Source of the DNA: an uncultured Patescibacteria group bacterium
Lineage (GTDB): Bacteria; Patescibacteriota; Minisyncoccia; Phycocordibacterales; UBA12088
Reading direction: 5' to 3'
Length of the DNA stretch: 35,954 nt
NCBI GenBank assembly: GCA_947259245.1
Contig: CAMYLP010000006.1
Location: 1-35,954 of the forward strand
The translations under genes and the position numbers were made by a program. Below, in pieces: positions 21,810 to 30,357 of this stretch. Position 1 is the stretch's first letter, and each line of letters starts with the position of its first letter. The notes beneath the pieces are model-generated. The model was not told the DNA's origin, did not search any database, and worked only from the letters and a program-made list of their open reading frames with translations.

Positions 21810-22718
21810 CTACGATCGAATGGTTGTAGACCCCATTAGGGCGGCGACACGCTGTTGTGTAGGGGGGTGGGTAGAAAACATGTTGTTCAGTTTGTTGCTC
21901 AGCTTGTTCTTCTCACTACCAAACGGATTTGCAATGAACAAATGCGATGTGGCGTGACTGACACGTTGCATGCCACGCGAGGAAGCTTGTATCTTGACGA
22001 GTGCATTTGCCAACCCTTCTGGATAGCGGGTTAGGAGCGCGCCGGAGGCATCCGCCAGAAATTCCCTCTTGCGTGACACTGCGAGTTGCATGAGCTTAGC
22101 AACCACCGGGGAAAGCACGATGGCAACGATACCTACGACAAGCACTGCGGGATGCACGTTTCTGTCCCTACCACCAGCACCGTACATGAACATGCGCAGG
22201 AAAATGTCGGAAACAATAGCAATAAACCCAACTAACGTTACCGCCACCGTAGAGACAAGCATGTCTCTGTTCCCAATATGTGAAAGTTCATGTGCGATGA
22301 CACCTTCAAGTTCCGTACGATCGAGCACGTCCATAAGCCCTGTTGTTACCGCGACGAGCGCGTGTTCAGCATCGCGTCCCGTCGCGAAGGCGTTCGGTGC
22401 CGGATCATTCATAATATAGACACGGGGTTTGGGGAGCCCGGCCGTTATGGCGAGGTTTTCAACCATGCGATGTAGCTCGCGATACTGGTCGTTGTCTGCA
22501 GGCACTGCACCGGTAAGGCGCACCACCATTTTATCGGAGTTCCAATAGCTGAATATATTCGTCGCGATCGCAATGAGTACGGATATGTAGAGAATTATAG
22601 GATTGTCGAGATACCAGCTGAAGGCCCAGCCAACACATATCACTATGAGCAAGAACACGGACATAATCAACCACGTTCTATGTACATTTTTGCTCTCTTC
22701 CGTGTATAGAGTCGCCAT
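21810..22718 (-). CDS. htpX: Membrane zinc protease HtpX (M48)
   Basis: A membrane-embedded protease of 302 residues for quality control of membrane proteins, with a cytosolic active site. Two N-terminal helices (about 16-35 and 39-60) come first, then the catalytic HELSH motif at 143-147 and the third ligand in the EFLADASG segment, with two more helices between. The start ATG 22718 is one base after the upstream TAG. It closes the lemA operon; lemA and htpX are a frequent bacterial pair. Confidence 0.93.
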   Translation of the reverse strand: MATLYTEESKNVHRTWLIMSVFLLIVICVGWAFSWYLDNPIILYISVLIAIATNIFSYWNSDKMVVRLTGAVPADNDQYRELHRMVENLAITAGLPKPRVYIMNDPAPNAFATGRDAEHALVAVTTGLMDVLDRTELEGVIAHELSHIGNRDMLVSTVAVTLVGFIAIVSDIFLRMFMYGAGGRDRNVHPAVLVVGIVAIVLSPVVAKLMQLAVSRKREFLADASGALLTRYPEGLANALVKIQASSRGMQRVSHATSHLFIANPFGSEKNKLSNKLNNMFSTHPPTQQRVAALMGSTTIRS

Positions 22719-22719
22719 A

Positions 22720-23184
22720 CTAAAGCGTAAATGCTGTAGCAACGTTTATCAGCAGGCCGGCGAGGACAATGGCGAGGACAAGTGCCACAAGGCCGTACGC
22801 TATGCTCTTACTGATGTGGTGCCCCATTCCCGGATCATCCTGTTCATCACGAACCCCCGGTGCCAGTTTGTGCAACACTATCATGCGAACAGTCGCAAAT
22901 GTTGCCACGAATACAACTGACGTTATGATACCCACAACGACAAGTGCGAGCAGATTGCCGGGTTGTACCCACATGAGAATAGAGAGCGCAAGGAAGCCTG
23001 TCGTGAAAATGAACGACAGAATGAAGATGACGACATGCCACCATGTCCTGCGTTTTAGCTCTTGGGACCGCACACGCGTGCGCTCACGCACTGTATCAGC
23101 CACGCCGACCGTGCCTTCTCTCGTACTCGTTGCCTCCTGCATGAGGCGGTGTGAATTTATGGTAACGCGCGCCTCCTCGCCCAT
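22720..23184 (-). CDS. Three-helix membrane protein, unknown function
   Basis: A protein of 154 residues. A charged N-terminal part (1-45) is followed by hydrophobic segments at about 49-71, 79-103 and 128-152. The start ATG is 7 bases after the upstream stop and has a visible AGGA site, unlike its neighbours. No family was recognised. Its place between the NTP-pyrophosphatase-like gene and htpX suggests a membrane role in the same operon. Confidence 0.75.
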   Translation of the reverse strand: MGEEARVTINSHRLMQEATSTREGTVGVADTVRERTRVRSQELKRRTWWHVVIFILSFIFTTGFLALSILMWVQPGNLLALVVVGIITSVVFVATFATVRMIVLHKLAPGVRDEQDDPGMGHHISKSIAYGLVALVLAIVLAGLLINVATAFTL

Positions 23185-23191
23185 ATTTTTC

Positions 23192-23644
23192 CTACTTACT
23201 CTTGGTTGACGGTGGTGCTACCGGTTCAGCCTCGGCTGTTACACCACCAGTATCTTCGTCAGGGATGGTTAGCCGCACCACGGTCTTAGCTTTCTCGTTT
23301 GTCACGTACGCACTATCTGAGGACCATACGAGGAAGTACTTTTTTTCAAAGCGCCCGCGTTTGTGGACGTGTCGTTCGAGCGCATCCGCTATTTCAAGTT
23401 CGGTGATGCCTCGCCGTGACTTAATGTACTCTAGGACGGTCACAATGTCTGCAAGTTCATCAATGAGTTCCTGACGTGATGTTGTCTCTGGCAGGGCGCT
23501 CGCTTCCTCTTCAACCTTTTTCAGCAACTCGATATCGAACTCCTCGTCCGTGAGCTCACGTACTTCACACTCTTTACCCTTTTTGCGAATGATGTCCGGA
23601 ACATTATCCCAAATCAGTTTGTTGTAGTAAATTCGCTCTGACAT
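23192..23644 (-). CDS. HisE/MazG-like nucleotide pyrophosphohydrolase
   Basis: A protein of 150 residues. The first 110 match the 'phosphoribosyl-ATP pyrophosphohydrolase-like' all-alpha group: the start YYNKLIWDNVPDIIRKKG, a helix with EEEA (metal-binding acidic residues) and ELADIVTVLEYIKSRRG, then RGRFEKKYFLVW. Members cleave nucleoside triphosphates to monophosphates; the true substrate is not known. No histidine pathway is near, so a house-cleaning role is more likely than histidine synthesis. The tail (about 120-150) is Pro/Ala/Thr-rich. The start follows the lemA stop as TAGtATG. Confidence 0.8.
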   Translation of the reverse strand: MSERIYYNKLIWDNVPDIIRKKGKECEVRELTDEEFDIELLKKVEEEASALPETTSRQELIDELADIVTVLEYIKSRRGITELEIADALERHVHKRGRFEKKYFLVWSSDSAYVTNEKAKTVVRLTIPDEDTGGVTAEAEPVAPPSTKSK

Positions 23645-23645
23645 A

Positions 23646-24230
23646 CTAGAACTCGACTTTTACTGGATCCTTCGCCTGCTGCTCGTCTTCATCAAGCTCG
23701 AAGAATTCATACTTCTGGAAATTAAACATCTTGCCAATGATATTCCCGGGGAACTGTTCAAGTCCTGTGTTGAGATCACGCACGTTACCGTTGTAAAAGC
23801 GGCGTGCTGCCTGGATCTTGTTCTCCGTGTCAGAAAGTTCACGTTGCAGTTCAAGGAAGTTCTCGTTTGCCTTGAGATCAGGGTAGTTCTCAGCAACAGC
23901 AAGCAGCCTGCCAAGCGCGGACTCAAGTCCCAGCTCCGCCGCTTCGAACGCCTGAATTTGTTCGGGCGTTACATTGGATGGATCTATCTCCACAGAGGTT
24001 GCTTTTGCGCGCGCCTCAGTGACCGCGTCGAGGGTTTCCCGCTCGTGTGAAGCGTACCCCTTAACAGTTTCTACAAGATTTGGTATGAGATCATAGCGTC
24101 GCTTCAGTTGCACGTCGATGTCAGCCCATGCTTCCTTTGTACGATTAACGAGCGCTACAAAGCGGTTGTACATTATTATGCCCCAGAGGAGCACGACAAC
24201 GACAATGCCAAGTATGATGTATCCGAACAT
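23646..24230 (-). CDS. lemA: LemA family protein
   Basis: A protein of 194 residues with one N-terminal helix (2-22) and a cytosolic or periplasmic helical bundle. Family marks are NRTKEAWADIDVQLKRRYDLIPNL (visible in two halves), the YASHERETLDAV segment, and FQKYEFFELDE near the C-terminus. The exact function of LemA is unknown; it is often encoded with HtpX-type proteases, as here. It is the first gene of a four-gene operon. No Shine-Dalgarno site precedes ATG. Confidence 0.9.
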   Translation of the reverse strand: MFGYIILGIVVVVLLWGIIMYNRFVALVNRTKEAWADIDVQLKRRYDLIPNLVETVKGYASHERETLDAVTEARAKATSVEIDPSNVTPEQIQAFEAAELGLESALGRLLAVAENYPDLKANENFLELQRELSDTENKIQAARRFYNGNVRDLNTGLEQFPGNIIGKMFNFQKYEFFELDEDEQQAKDPVKVEF

Positions 24231-24273
24231 AATAGTGTTACATAATGAAAATAGCCCTTCTAAGGATGGGGCT

Positions 24274-24282
24274 AGTATACCA
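24274..24282 (-). promoter_or_regulatory. Extended -10 promoter of the lemA-htpX operon
   Basis: TGG-TATACT on the minus strand. The leader to ATG 24230 would be about 37 nt. No convincing -35 box. Confidence 0.5.
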
Positions 24283-24346
24283 CAGGTCCATTCGCTGCGC
24301 CCATAAATCTGTAGGTTGTCGCATTCTCAGATCCAAATTCGTCCAG

Positions 24347-24375
24347 TTGACACGCTGAACAGCGCATTCTATAGT
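24347..24375 (+). promoter_or_regulatory. Near-consensus sigma70 promoter of the 88-residue gene
   Basis: A perfect TTGACA (24347-24352), a 17-base spacer and TATAGT (24370-24375). It is the strongest promoter by eye in the window. Confidence 0.8.
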
Positions 24376-24416
24376 GGTCTCGGACACAAAAATGCATACT
24401 TGAGGAGATTGGTGAG

Positions 24417-24683
24417 ATGGCTGAAACATTCACACTTGAAGTTCCGTTGCATCGACGACAGCAGTTTAAAGACGACTGGCGTATCATTTCATTTAACAAG
24501 TTCCCCGAACAGTGGCCTACCGTAGGTGTCAGGTACGAACGCATGGATACATCTATGAGGGTACAGATTCGTGTCAACAACAGCGACGCTGCAGCATCCA
24601 TACGAGAGGGACTCTTCGGTCCGAGGGGTTACATGACAGTACAGGGGTGGGAGCTTACAATGCCAGCTGAGACAGCTGCATAA
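24417..24683 (+). CDS. Small soluble protein of unknown function
   Basis: A protein of 88 residues with no signal peptide or membrane segment. It is rich in charged and aromatic residues, with possible beta strands (ETFTLEVPL, VGVRYERM, MRVQIRVNN) and a central helix (SDAAASIREGL). The start is set by TGAGGAGA 8 bases before ATG. With its near-consensus promoter, good ribosome-binding site and strong terminator it should be well expressed. I do not recognise the family. It is convergent with groEL. Confidence 0.75.
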   Translation: MAETFTLEVPLHRRQQFKDDWRIISFNKFPEQWPTVGVRYERMDTSMRVQIRVNNSDAAASIREGLFGPRGYMTVQGWELTMPAETAA

Positions 24684-24702
24684 CATCGAGTTGAGAATCA
24701 CT

Positions 24703-24735
24703 AAAAAAGCCGGCTTAGTTAGCCGGCTTTTCTTA
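24703..24735. terminator. Bidirectional terminator between the 88-residue gene and groEL
   Basis: An 11-bp stem (aaaagccggct with agccggctttt) and the loop tagtt, with A and T flanks on both sides. Confidence 0.85.
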
Positions 24736-24749
24736 TGTGTGACTGCTCT

Positions 24750-26426
24750 CTACATCATGCCTCCCATGCCTCCCATACCACCCATACCTCCCATACCACC
24801 CATGTCAGGTGCAGCGGGTGCTGGTGTGTCCTCAACCTCCTCAGCAACAGCTGCCTCGGTTGTAAGAAGTATTGCAGCTGCGCTTGCAGCATTTTGTACT
24901 CCCGAACGTGTAACCTTGACCGGGTCGATGATGCCCTTCTTGTACATTTCGACATAGTCGCCCGTGGTGGCATCAAAACCGAGGTCACCCTTGTCCGTCG
25001 CGACCTTGTTCACAACCACCATCGCGCCATCCTCGCGACCGGCATTGTAGGCGATACGGTACAGTGGCATCAGCAGTGCCTTGAGCATGATCTCGTACCC
25101 GACGCCAAACTCATGGTCCTTCTTCTTTTTGTCGACAAGCTTGTCCTGAAGACGGTTTGCGATCTTGGCAAGTGCGGTACCGCCTCCTGGTACGATACCC
25201 TCTTCAATGGCCGCCTTGGTAGCATTTACGGCATCCTCGATCTTCAGCTTCAAGTACTTCATCTCGGTTTCAGTAGCCGCGCCAACACGTATGACCGCAA
25301 CACCACCTGACAATTTTGCAATTCGCTCCTCGATCTTCTCCTTGTCAAACTTGCTATCGGTGTTTTCGAGCTGCTTTTTGAGTGAATTGACGCGTTCGTC
25401 AATTGCATCGGCTGTACCCTTCCCTCCGATGATGAGTGTTGCATCCTTGCTGGCGACAACCCGCGCTGCCTTGCCCAAGTGCGCTACGTCAGTCTTCTCC
25501 AGCGTAAGTCCAAGCTCTTCGGTGACAACCTGAGCACCAACCATGGTCGCGATATCCTGAAGCATATCCTTCTTACGATCACCATACCCCGGCGCCTTTA
25601 CCACGAGCACGTTAAAGGCCCCGCGCAGCTTGTTGACGACGAACGTCGCAAGTGCTTCACCATCACAGTCGTCTGCGATGATGACGAGATCTTTACTGCC
25701 GGTCTGCGCGAGCCGCTCGAGGAGTGGCAGTATGTCCTTCACGGTTGAGACCTTCTTGTCCGTGATGAGCACGTGTACATCCTTGTACTCCGCTTCCATA
25801 CGCTCACTGTTGGTGATCATGTACGGTGAGACGTATCCCCGATCAAACTCGAGTCCTTCCACAACGTCACTTTCTATACCGAGTGACTGACTTTCTTCAA
25901 CGGTAACCACACCATCCTTGCCCACCTTCTCAATGGTTTCTGCAATGACCGTGCCGAGCTCTTCACTTTCTGCGCTGATGGTGGCAACCTGCTGTATCTC
26001 TTCGTTGCTTTTCACGTCCTTGCTGATATCTTTCAGTTCCTGAACAACATCCTTCATTGCCTCGTCGATGCCCTTGCGCACCTGCATTGCATTGGCGCCG
26101 AGCGCGGTGCGGCGCATACCTTCGTTCACTATCGCCTGTGTGAGAACAACGGCTGTCGTGGTGCCGTCACCAGCCATATCGTTGGTTTTGCTTGCCACCT
26201 CTTTCACGATCTCCGCTCCCATGTTTTGGAATTTATCCTTCAAACTGATTTCCTTCGCGATCGAAACGCCGTCATTGGTAATGGTCGGACCACCATAGCC
26301 CTTGTCAAACGCGACATTACGGCCCCGCGGCCCTATGGTCACACGTACGGCGTTTGCCACGGCGTCCACGCCTTCCTTCAGTGCTTTACGGACGTCTTCT
26401 TCGTATATGATTTTTTTTGATGCCAT
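24750..26426 (-). CDS. groL: Chaperonin GroEL
   Basis: A protein of 558 residues that forms the double-ring folding chamber. It has the ATP-binding GDGTTTAVVL motif near 87, the GPRGRNV start, the apical KAPGYGDRKKDML segment, and GGTALA near 414. The C-terminus ends in a repeated GGM tail, usual for group I chaperonins. It lies 42 bp downstream of groES in one operon. No ribosome-binding site is evident before ATG. Confidence 0.97.
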   Translation of the reverse strand: MASKKIIYEEDVRKALKEGVDAVANAVRVTIGPRGRNVAFDKGYGGPTITNDGVSIAKEISLKDKFQNMGAEIVKEVASKTNDMAGDGTTTAVVLTQAIVNEGMRRTALGANAMQVRKGIDEAMKDVVQELKDISKDVKSNEEIQQVATISAESEELGTVIAETIEKVGKDGVVTVEESQSLGIESDVVEGLEFDRGYVSPYMITNSERMEAEYKDVHVLITDKKVSTVKDILPLLERLAQTGSKDLVIIADDCDGEALATFVVNKLRGAFNVLVVKAPGYGDRKKDMLQDIATMVGAQVVTEELGLTLEKTDVAHLGKAARVVASKDATLIIGGKGTADAIDERVNSLKKQLENTDSKFDKEKIEERIAKLSGGVAVIRVGAATETEMKYLKLKIEDAVNATKAAIEEGIVPGGGTALAKIANRLQDKLVDKKKKDHEFGVGYEIMLKALLMPLYRIAYNAGREDGAMVVVNKVATDKGDLGFDATTGDYVEMYKKGIIDPVKVTRSGVQNAASAAAILLTTEAAVAEEVEDTPAPAAPDMGGMGGMGGMGGMGGMM

Positions 26427-26468
26427 AAGTTATTGTTCAACTATACCTATAAATGTGCTGTGACGTAC

Positions 26469-26792
26469 CTACTCTTCGATGACTGCCGAAATATTCGACT
26501 CTGAAACAAGATAGTAGTTGACGCCCTGGTACTCTACCTTGTCACCCCACTGGAATATGACCGTATCGCCCACGGCTACCGACAGTGGTATTCGCTTATC
26601 TCCGTCCTCGTCCCAACGACCCGGTCCTACCGCAACAACCTCGCCGCGATCTGCCTTTTCACGATCCACCGTTTCAGGAATAATGATGCCAGAGGGTGAT
26701 TTGGAACCTAGCTCCTCGTCTGTTAGTGGCCGTATGAGTACCTTGTCCCCCAAAGGCCGTAGGTTCACTGATGATGATTTGCTCGTTACCAT
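26469..26792 (-). CDS. groS: Co-chaperonin GroES
   Basis: A protein of 107 residues forming the heptameric lid of GroEL. Family motifs are LRPLGDKVLIRP, the mobile loop near SKSPSGIIIPETV, GEVVAVGPGRW and GDTVIFQWGDKVEY. ATG 26792 is chosen because it matches the usual N-terminus; a longer frame upstream is not conserved-looking and lies over the promoter region. The leader is about 60 nt. Confidence 0.95.
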   Translation of the reverse strand: MVTSKSSSVNLRPLGDKVLIRPLTDEELGSKSPSGIIIPETVDREKADRGEVVAVGPGRWDEDGDKRIPLSVAVGDTVIFQWGDKVEYQGVNYYLVSESNISAVIEE

Positions 26793-26819
26793 ATAGTGTA
26801 CGTAATTAGCGCGTAAATA

Positions 26820-26839
26820 TGCTGCATCATGTCGCAGCA
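26820..26839. promoter_or_regulatory. Inverted repeat in the groESL leader
   Basis: tgctgc and gcagca are separated by eight bases, between the promoter and groES. It does not match the CIRCE (HrcA) consensus. It could be an operator of another type or an RNA hairpin. Confidence 0.35.
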
Positions 26840-26851
26840 AAAAGCGCGATA

Positions 26852-26881
26852 AGTATACAGCAGTGGTTTGTACTACGTCAA
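26852..26881 (-). promoter_or_regulatory. Sigma70 promoter of groES-groEL
   Basis: On the minus strand TTGACG (26881-26876) and TATACT (26857-26852) are 18 bases apart. It is back to back with the secG promoter. Confidence 0.75.
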
Positions 26882-26890
26882 CAGCATCAC

Positions 26891-26919
26891 TTGTCCGTGA
26901 CACATTTTCAGTGTACTAT
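26891..26919 (+). promoter_or_regulatory. Promoter of secG, leaderless start
   Basis: TTGTCC (26891-26896), 17 bases, TACTAT (26914-26919). ATG 26927 begins seven bases after the -10 box. Confidence 0.6.
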
Positions 26920-26926
26920 CACATCC

Positions 26927-27157
26927 ATGTCATTTATTGTTTCAATACTACCGTACATACAGATTCTTCTCGCAGTTTTGCTGATAGGTGCAATTCTGTT
27001 GCAAGCTCGGGGCTCCTCAGTGGGGGGAGCGTTTGGTGGCAGTGACATGGGTACTACATTCTATACCCGTCGTGGCGCAGAAAAGGTTCTGTTTCATGCC
27101 ACCATCGTACTTGGTATTCTTTTTGCGCTTTCGTCGTTCATCACGCTCTTTATATAG
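26927..27157 (+). CDS. secG: Preprotein translocase subunit SecG
   Basis: A protein of 76 residues with two helices (about 2-25 and 54-75) and the SecG signature between them: ILLQARGSSVGGAFGGS and YTRRGAEKVLF. It supports SecYE-dependent export. ATG 26927 is preferred over the longer frame from 26819 because it fits the family length and lies seven bases after a -10 box. The next gene starts 33 bp downstream. Confidence 0.9.
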   Translation: MSFIVSILPYIQILLAVLLIGAILLQARGSSVGGAFGGSDMGTTFYTRRGAEKVLFHATIVLGILFALSSFITLFI

Positions 27158-27190
27158 TGCGTCGTGACGTTGTTCACCGAGCACCCTCCT

Positions 27191-28996
27191 ATGGATCAAA
27201 CTACGTACACACAGCACGCGCGCGAGAAGCGCGGAAGCTACCTTACCGACATGCTTCTCGACCTTAGTCCGTTTGAGCGCCTCCTCGCATTTATACTGCT
27301 TGTGATCGTCGTTGTAAGTGGTACAGCCCTCTTGTACCGTCTTGACGAGGGCGCTCGAGTTGAAACACCTCGCTCAGGGGGTGTACATCGTGAAGGTATC
27401 GCCGGTACACCCCGCTTTGTGAATCCGCTATTGGCGATCAGCGAGGCAGACAAGGATCTGGCAACGCTAGTGTACGCGGGTCTCATGACGCGCGACGCGC
27501 AAGGTACTCTCGTTCCTGAACTCACGCAGTCATACTCATTGTCCGAAGATGGAAGGATCTATACCTTCACGCTACGTGAAGACCTTGTATTCCATGATGG
27601 AACACCCGTCACTAGCGAAGACGTGGTATTCACTGTCGAGCTGGCAGCAAACGCTGCGGTCAAGAGTCCCGTGCTCGCAAACTGGACAAATGTCGCGGTC
27701 GAGGCGCTCGACACCTATACACTGACCTTTACCCTTCCGGAACCGTACATGCCGTTCCTTGAAAATACGACGCTCGGGATACTCCCGAAGCATATCTGGA
27801 ATGAACTCTCTCCTGAGGAGTTTCAGTTCAGCCAGTTTAACATGACGCCTGTGGGAGCGGGTCCGTACAAGGTCGAGCAGGTCGTCCGAGATCGCTCTGG
27901 TATTCCTGAACAATACGAGCTCTCCGCCTTTGAGGAGTATGCTCTTGGAGCTCCACATATTGCTACGTTCGTTTTTGTTCTATACGACACGTTGCAGGAG
28001 GCGATGGAGGAGTATGTGAGCGGTAATCTCGACGCGGTGGGCGGGATTTCTCCCTCGTACCTTCCAATGTTGCAGGAGGTTGAAGGCGAGGTTGACACCG
28101 CCGTGTACCGTACTCCACTGCTCCGCACGTTCGGTGTATTTTTCAACCACAATAAGCAACCACTCTTCTTGCGTGATGAAGTACGGCATGCGCTCGACGT
28201 GGCGACGCCTCGTCATGCGCTTGTGGGCGAGATCTTGAAGGGGTACGGTACCGTACTTGAATCTCCGCTGCCTGCTCATACTCAATCGGTCATACAGAGC
28301 CGTTCAACCTCAAGTGTTGAAACTGTCTCTGATGATAGTCAGAGCACAAACACGGCGGATCCCAACAGTATCGCCCGAGCACAGGCAATACTTGAGGATG
28401 CAGGATGGACACGTAACGAAGGTGCTGATGTGTATGAGTTGGAAACGGACGAAGAGACGGTGCGACTTAGTTTTGCACTTTCAACCGTGAATGTACCGGA
28501 GTTGGTCGCGGCTGTTGAGCTCTTGGCCGAACGATGGCGCTCTGTCGGAGCGGAGGTCGATATACAGGTCTACGACCAGCTTGACCTCGTGCAGTCTGTG
28601 ATCCGACCCCGTCGCTTCGAAGCCCTCCTCTTCGGCATGATTCATGGCCACGAACTTGACCTCTATGCCTTTTGGCACAGTTCTCAGAGGAACGACCCAG
28701 GACGAAACGTGGCGCAGTATGCGGACATAGAAACGGACGCTATTCTTGAGCAGTTACGCACAGAGCAGGATCTCCAGACACGTCTTGAACTGTACGAGGA
28801 GTTTGCGACACGTGTGTCTGACCAACATGCCGCGATCTTCCTCTATACGCCCGATTACATATACGTGGTGTCAAAGAACATCAATAATGTCGCGCTTCAT
28901 CCGCTGGCTGGTCGCGAGGAACGATTTGACGTAGTACATACGTGGTACGTGGACACGAATGAGCTCTGGCCTTTTGTGCGAGATATACTTGACTAG
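27191..28996 (+). CDS. Membrane-anchored peptide-type solute-binding protein (family 5)
   Basis: A protein of 601 residues from ATG 27191 (GTG 27164 is an alternative). A cytosolic N-terminus with basic residues is followed by one helix (about 30-50) and a family 5 extracellular solute-binding domain. Family marks are LVYAGLMTRDAQGTLVPELT, YTFTLREDLVFHDGTPVTSEDV (seen in two parts) and GAGPYKV. A low-complexity Ser/Thr linker near 375-395 splits the domain. There is no lipobox, and no permease or ATPase gene follows. It probably shares the secG transcript. Confidence 0.88.
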   Translation: MDQTTYTQHAREKRGSYLTDMLLDLSPFERLLAFILLVIVVVSGTALLYRLDEGARVETPRSGGVHREGIAGTPRFVNPLLAISEADKDLATLVYAGLMTRDAQGTLVPELTQSYSLSEDGRIYTFTLREDLVFHDGTPVTSEDVVFTVELAANAAVKSPVLANWTNVAVEALDTYTLTFTLPEPYMPFLENTTLGILPKHIWNELSPEEFQFSQFNMTPVGAGPYKVEQVVRDRSGIPEQYELSAFEEYALGAPHIATFVFVLYDTLQEAMEEYVSGNLDAVGGISPSYLPMLQEVEGEVDTAVYRTPLLRTFGVFFNHNKQPLFLRDEVRHALDVATPRHALVGEILKGYGTVLESPLPAHTQSVIQSRSTSSVETVSDDSQSTNTADPNSIARAQAILEDAGWTRNEGADVYELETDEETVRLSFALSTVNVPELVAAVELLAERWRSVGAEVDIQVYDQLDLVQSVIRPRRFEALLFGMIHGHELDLYAFWHSSQRNDPGRNVAQYADIETDAILEQLRTEQDLQTRLELYEEFATRVSDQHAAIFLYTPDYIYVVSKNINNVALHPLAGREERFDVVHTWYVDTNELWPFVRDILD

Positions 28997-29051
28997 CGTG
29001 TTTGTGCATAGTGCGCTACACTCACCCGAGGTACATAAGGAGGAGAACATC

Positions 29052-29528
29052 ATGCTTGTTACCATACGTGCAGTGCTTACCGTACGGATATCTGAGGTAC
29101 TAAAGCTCAATTTGGGGGCTGACGTGGGACCGTTTGCATCAACATCAGCGCGAGATGTTTGGGCGGACAAGTTCTTACGTGACGCACGTCAGTCAGAAGA
29201 CCACTGGGTCGCACTGATCGAGAGCACGCCGGAGCCTGATCCTGCGTATGTGACGATGCTCACTGGTAGCGCGAGGGAACTCTTGCCTCCCAGAGCGGCA
29301 CATGAGATCTTGAAAAACATGATCGAAATTTTTATGTCTACGTGGCAGAGCCGTAGTATGCTTTTCACTTTTGGTGACGAAAAGATGCTGGATCCGAAAG
29401 TGACAGGTGAGATGCTGAACATGATGACCGGACTCTTGACTGCACATTTGCAACACGTGGTAGTCGACGGTGACATCGTTTCACGGTGCCCAACGCTGGA
29501 GCGCGACACGAGCGCTTACCTACAATGA
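29052..29528 (+). CDS. Hypothetical soluble protein
   Basis: A protein of 158 residues without membrane segments, probably mostly helical. It has a mixed N-terminal strand (MLVTIRAVLTVRI), a central helical region around RAAHEILKNMIEIFMSTW and a Met-rich helix GEMLNMMTGLL. The start is fixed by AAGGAGG at 29037-29043, before ATG 29052. A weak TACACT box is at 29017. It overlaps the convergent mutY stop by 9 bp, and no terminator is seen between them. No family was recognised. Confidence 0.7.
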   Translation: MLVTIRAVLTVRISEVLKLNLGADVGPFASTSARDVWADKFLRDARQSEDHWVALIESTPEPDPAYVTMLTGSARELLPPRAAHEILKNMIEIFMSTWQSRSMLFTFGDEKMLDPKVTGEMLNMMTGLLTAHLQHVVVDGDIVSRCPTLERDTSAYLQ

Positions 29529-30326
29529 CCAGTAGCCATTGTGCCGTATAAGCCCTTCCTTCTGTAGCGCAGCAAGCTGCGCCCGCACATGCGCGGGCGC
29601 AGCTTTTACCGTATGGAGCAGATCTTTCTCTGACAGGTATCGAGAGTGGACCAACGCTCGGACAATAGCACCACGAACCTCACGAGTTGAGTTCTTGAAG
29701 GTACTCTGCTTTGCGTAGTGTTTGCTTTGTGCATTGACACGGACACCCTGTGCCTTGAGGTACGCACCATAATCCATGAGTGCCCACTGCCATTCTCGTG
29801 GGCGGCGTGTGTGAACAACTACTGCTGCAAGTGTTTCCAACTCACCGTCGGTTACGTTTCTGCGCTCTCCTACCAGTTCGTGCAGTAGCACCGTTCGTAT
29901 GTTGGTTTCGACGAGTGCCGTGGGTAGGTCGAAGGCGAACGTGAGAATCGCACGCGCCGTGTATACACCGACACCCGGAAGCACGCACAGCTCTTGTTCG
30001 GTCCTTGGTAGGCGACCATGGTGTTTTGCGACAAGTATCTGTGCTGTCCGATGTAGCGCGCGTGCTCGCCTGTTGTACCCGAGACCTTGCCACAGCACGA
30101 GCACGTCACGCAGTGGTGCACGTGCTAAACGTTGTACTGTTGGAAATCTACGTATGAATGCTCTATACGCTGGAACCACTCGTCCAACCTGTGTTTGCTG
30201 AAGCATCACCTCCGAAACTAACACCCGGTATGGATTGCGGGTCTTTCTCCAGGGTAAATCGTGACGACCGTGACGTCTGTAGTACGACCACACCCGGCGT
30301 CGCAACGCGCGTTGTGCACCTGTCAT
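29520..30326 (-). CDS. mutY: A/G-specific adenine glycosylase (MutY-like) without Fe-S cluster
   Basis: A protein of 268 residues. It has the HhH-GPD fold: SEVMLQQTQV with the catalytic Glu39, the helix-hairpin-helix LPGVGVYTA (116-124), and VETNIRTV where other MutY enzymes have a catalytic Asp (here Glu140). The family role is to remove adenine opposite 8-oxoguanine. The C-terminal region after ALMDYGAYLK has no cysteine, so the usual four-cysteine [4Fe-4S] motif is absent; a helical segment resembling a small winged helix follows instead. TGC-TATACT ends six bases before ATG 30326, implying a leaderless mRNA. Confidence 0.88.
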   Translation of the reverse strand: MTGAQRALRRRVWSYYRRHGRHDLPWRKTRNPYRVLVSEVMLQQTQVGRVVPAYRAFIRRFPTVQRLARAPLRDVLVLWQGLGYNRRARALHRTAQILVAKHHGRLPRTEQELCVLPGVGVYTARAILTFAFDLPTALVETNIRTVLLHELVGERRNVTDGELETLAAVVVHTRRPREWQWALMDYGAYLKAQGVRVNAQSKHYAKQSTFKNSTREVRGAIVRALVHSRYLSEKDLLHTVKAAPAHVRAQLAALQKEGLIRHNGYWSL

Positions 30327-30332
30327 GGGAGC

Positions 30333-30341
30333 AGTATAGCA
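30333..30341 (-). promoter_or_regulatory. Extended -10 promoter of mutY
   Basis: TGC-TATACT on the minus strand, six bases before ATG 30326. It lies just downstream of the thpR stop. Confidence 0.6.
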
Positions 30342-30357
30342 AACCGCATCTATGTGC

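Noticed and set aside
26819-26926. N-terminal extension of secG
   Set aside because: It lies over the groES and secG promoters and does not fit the SecG family length.
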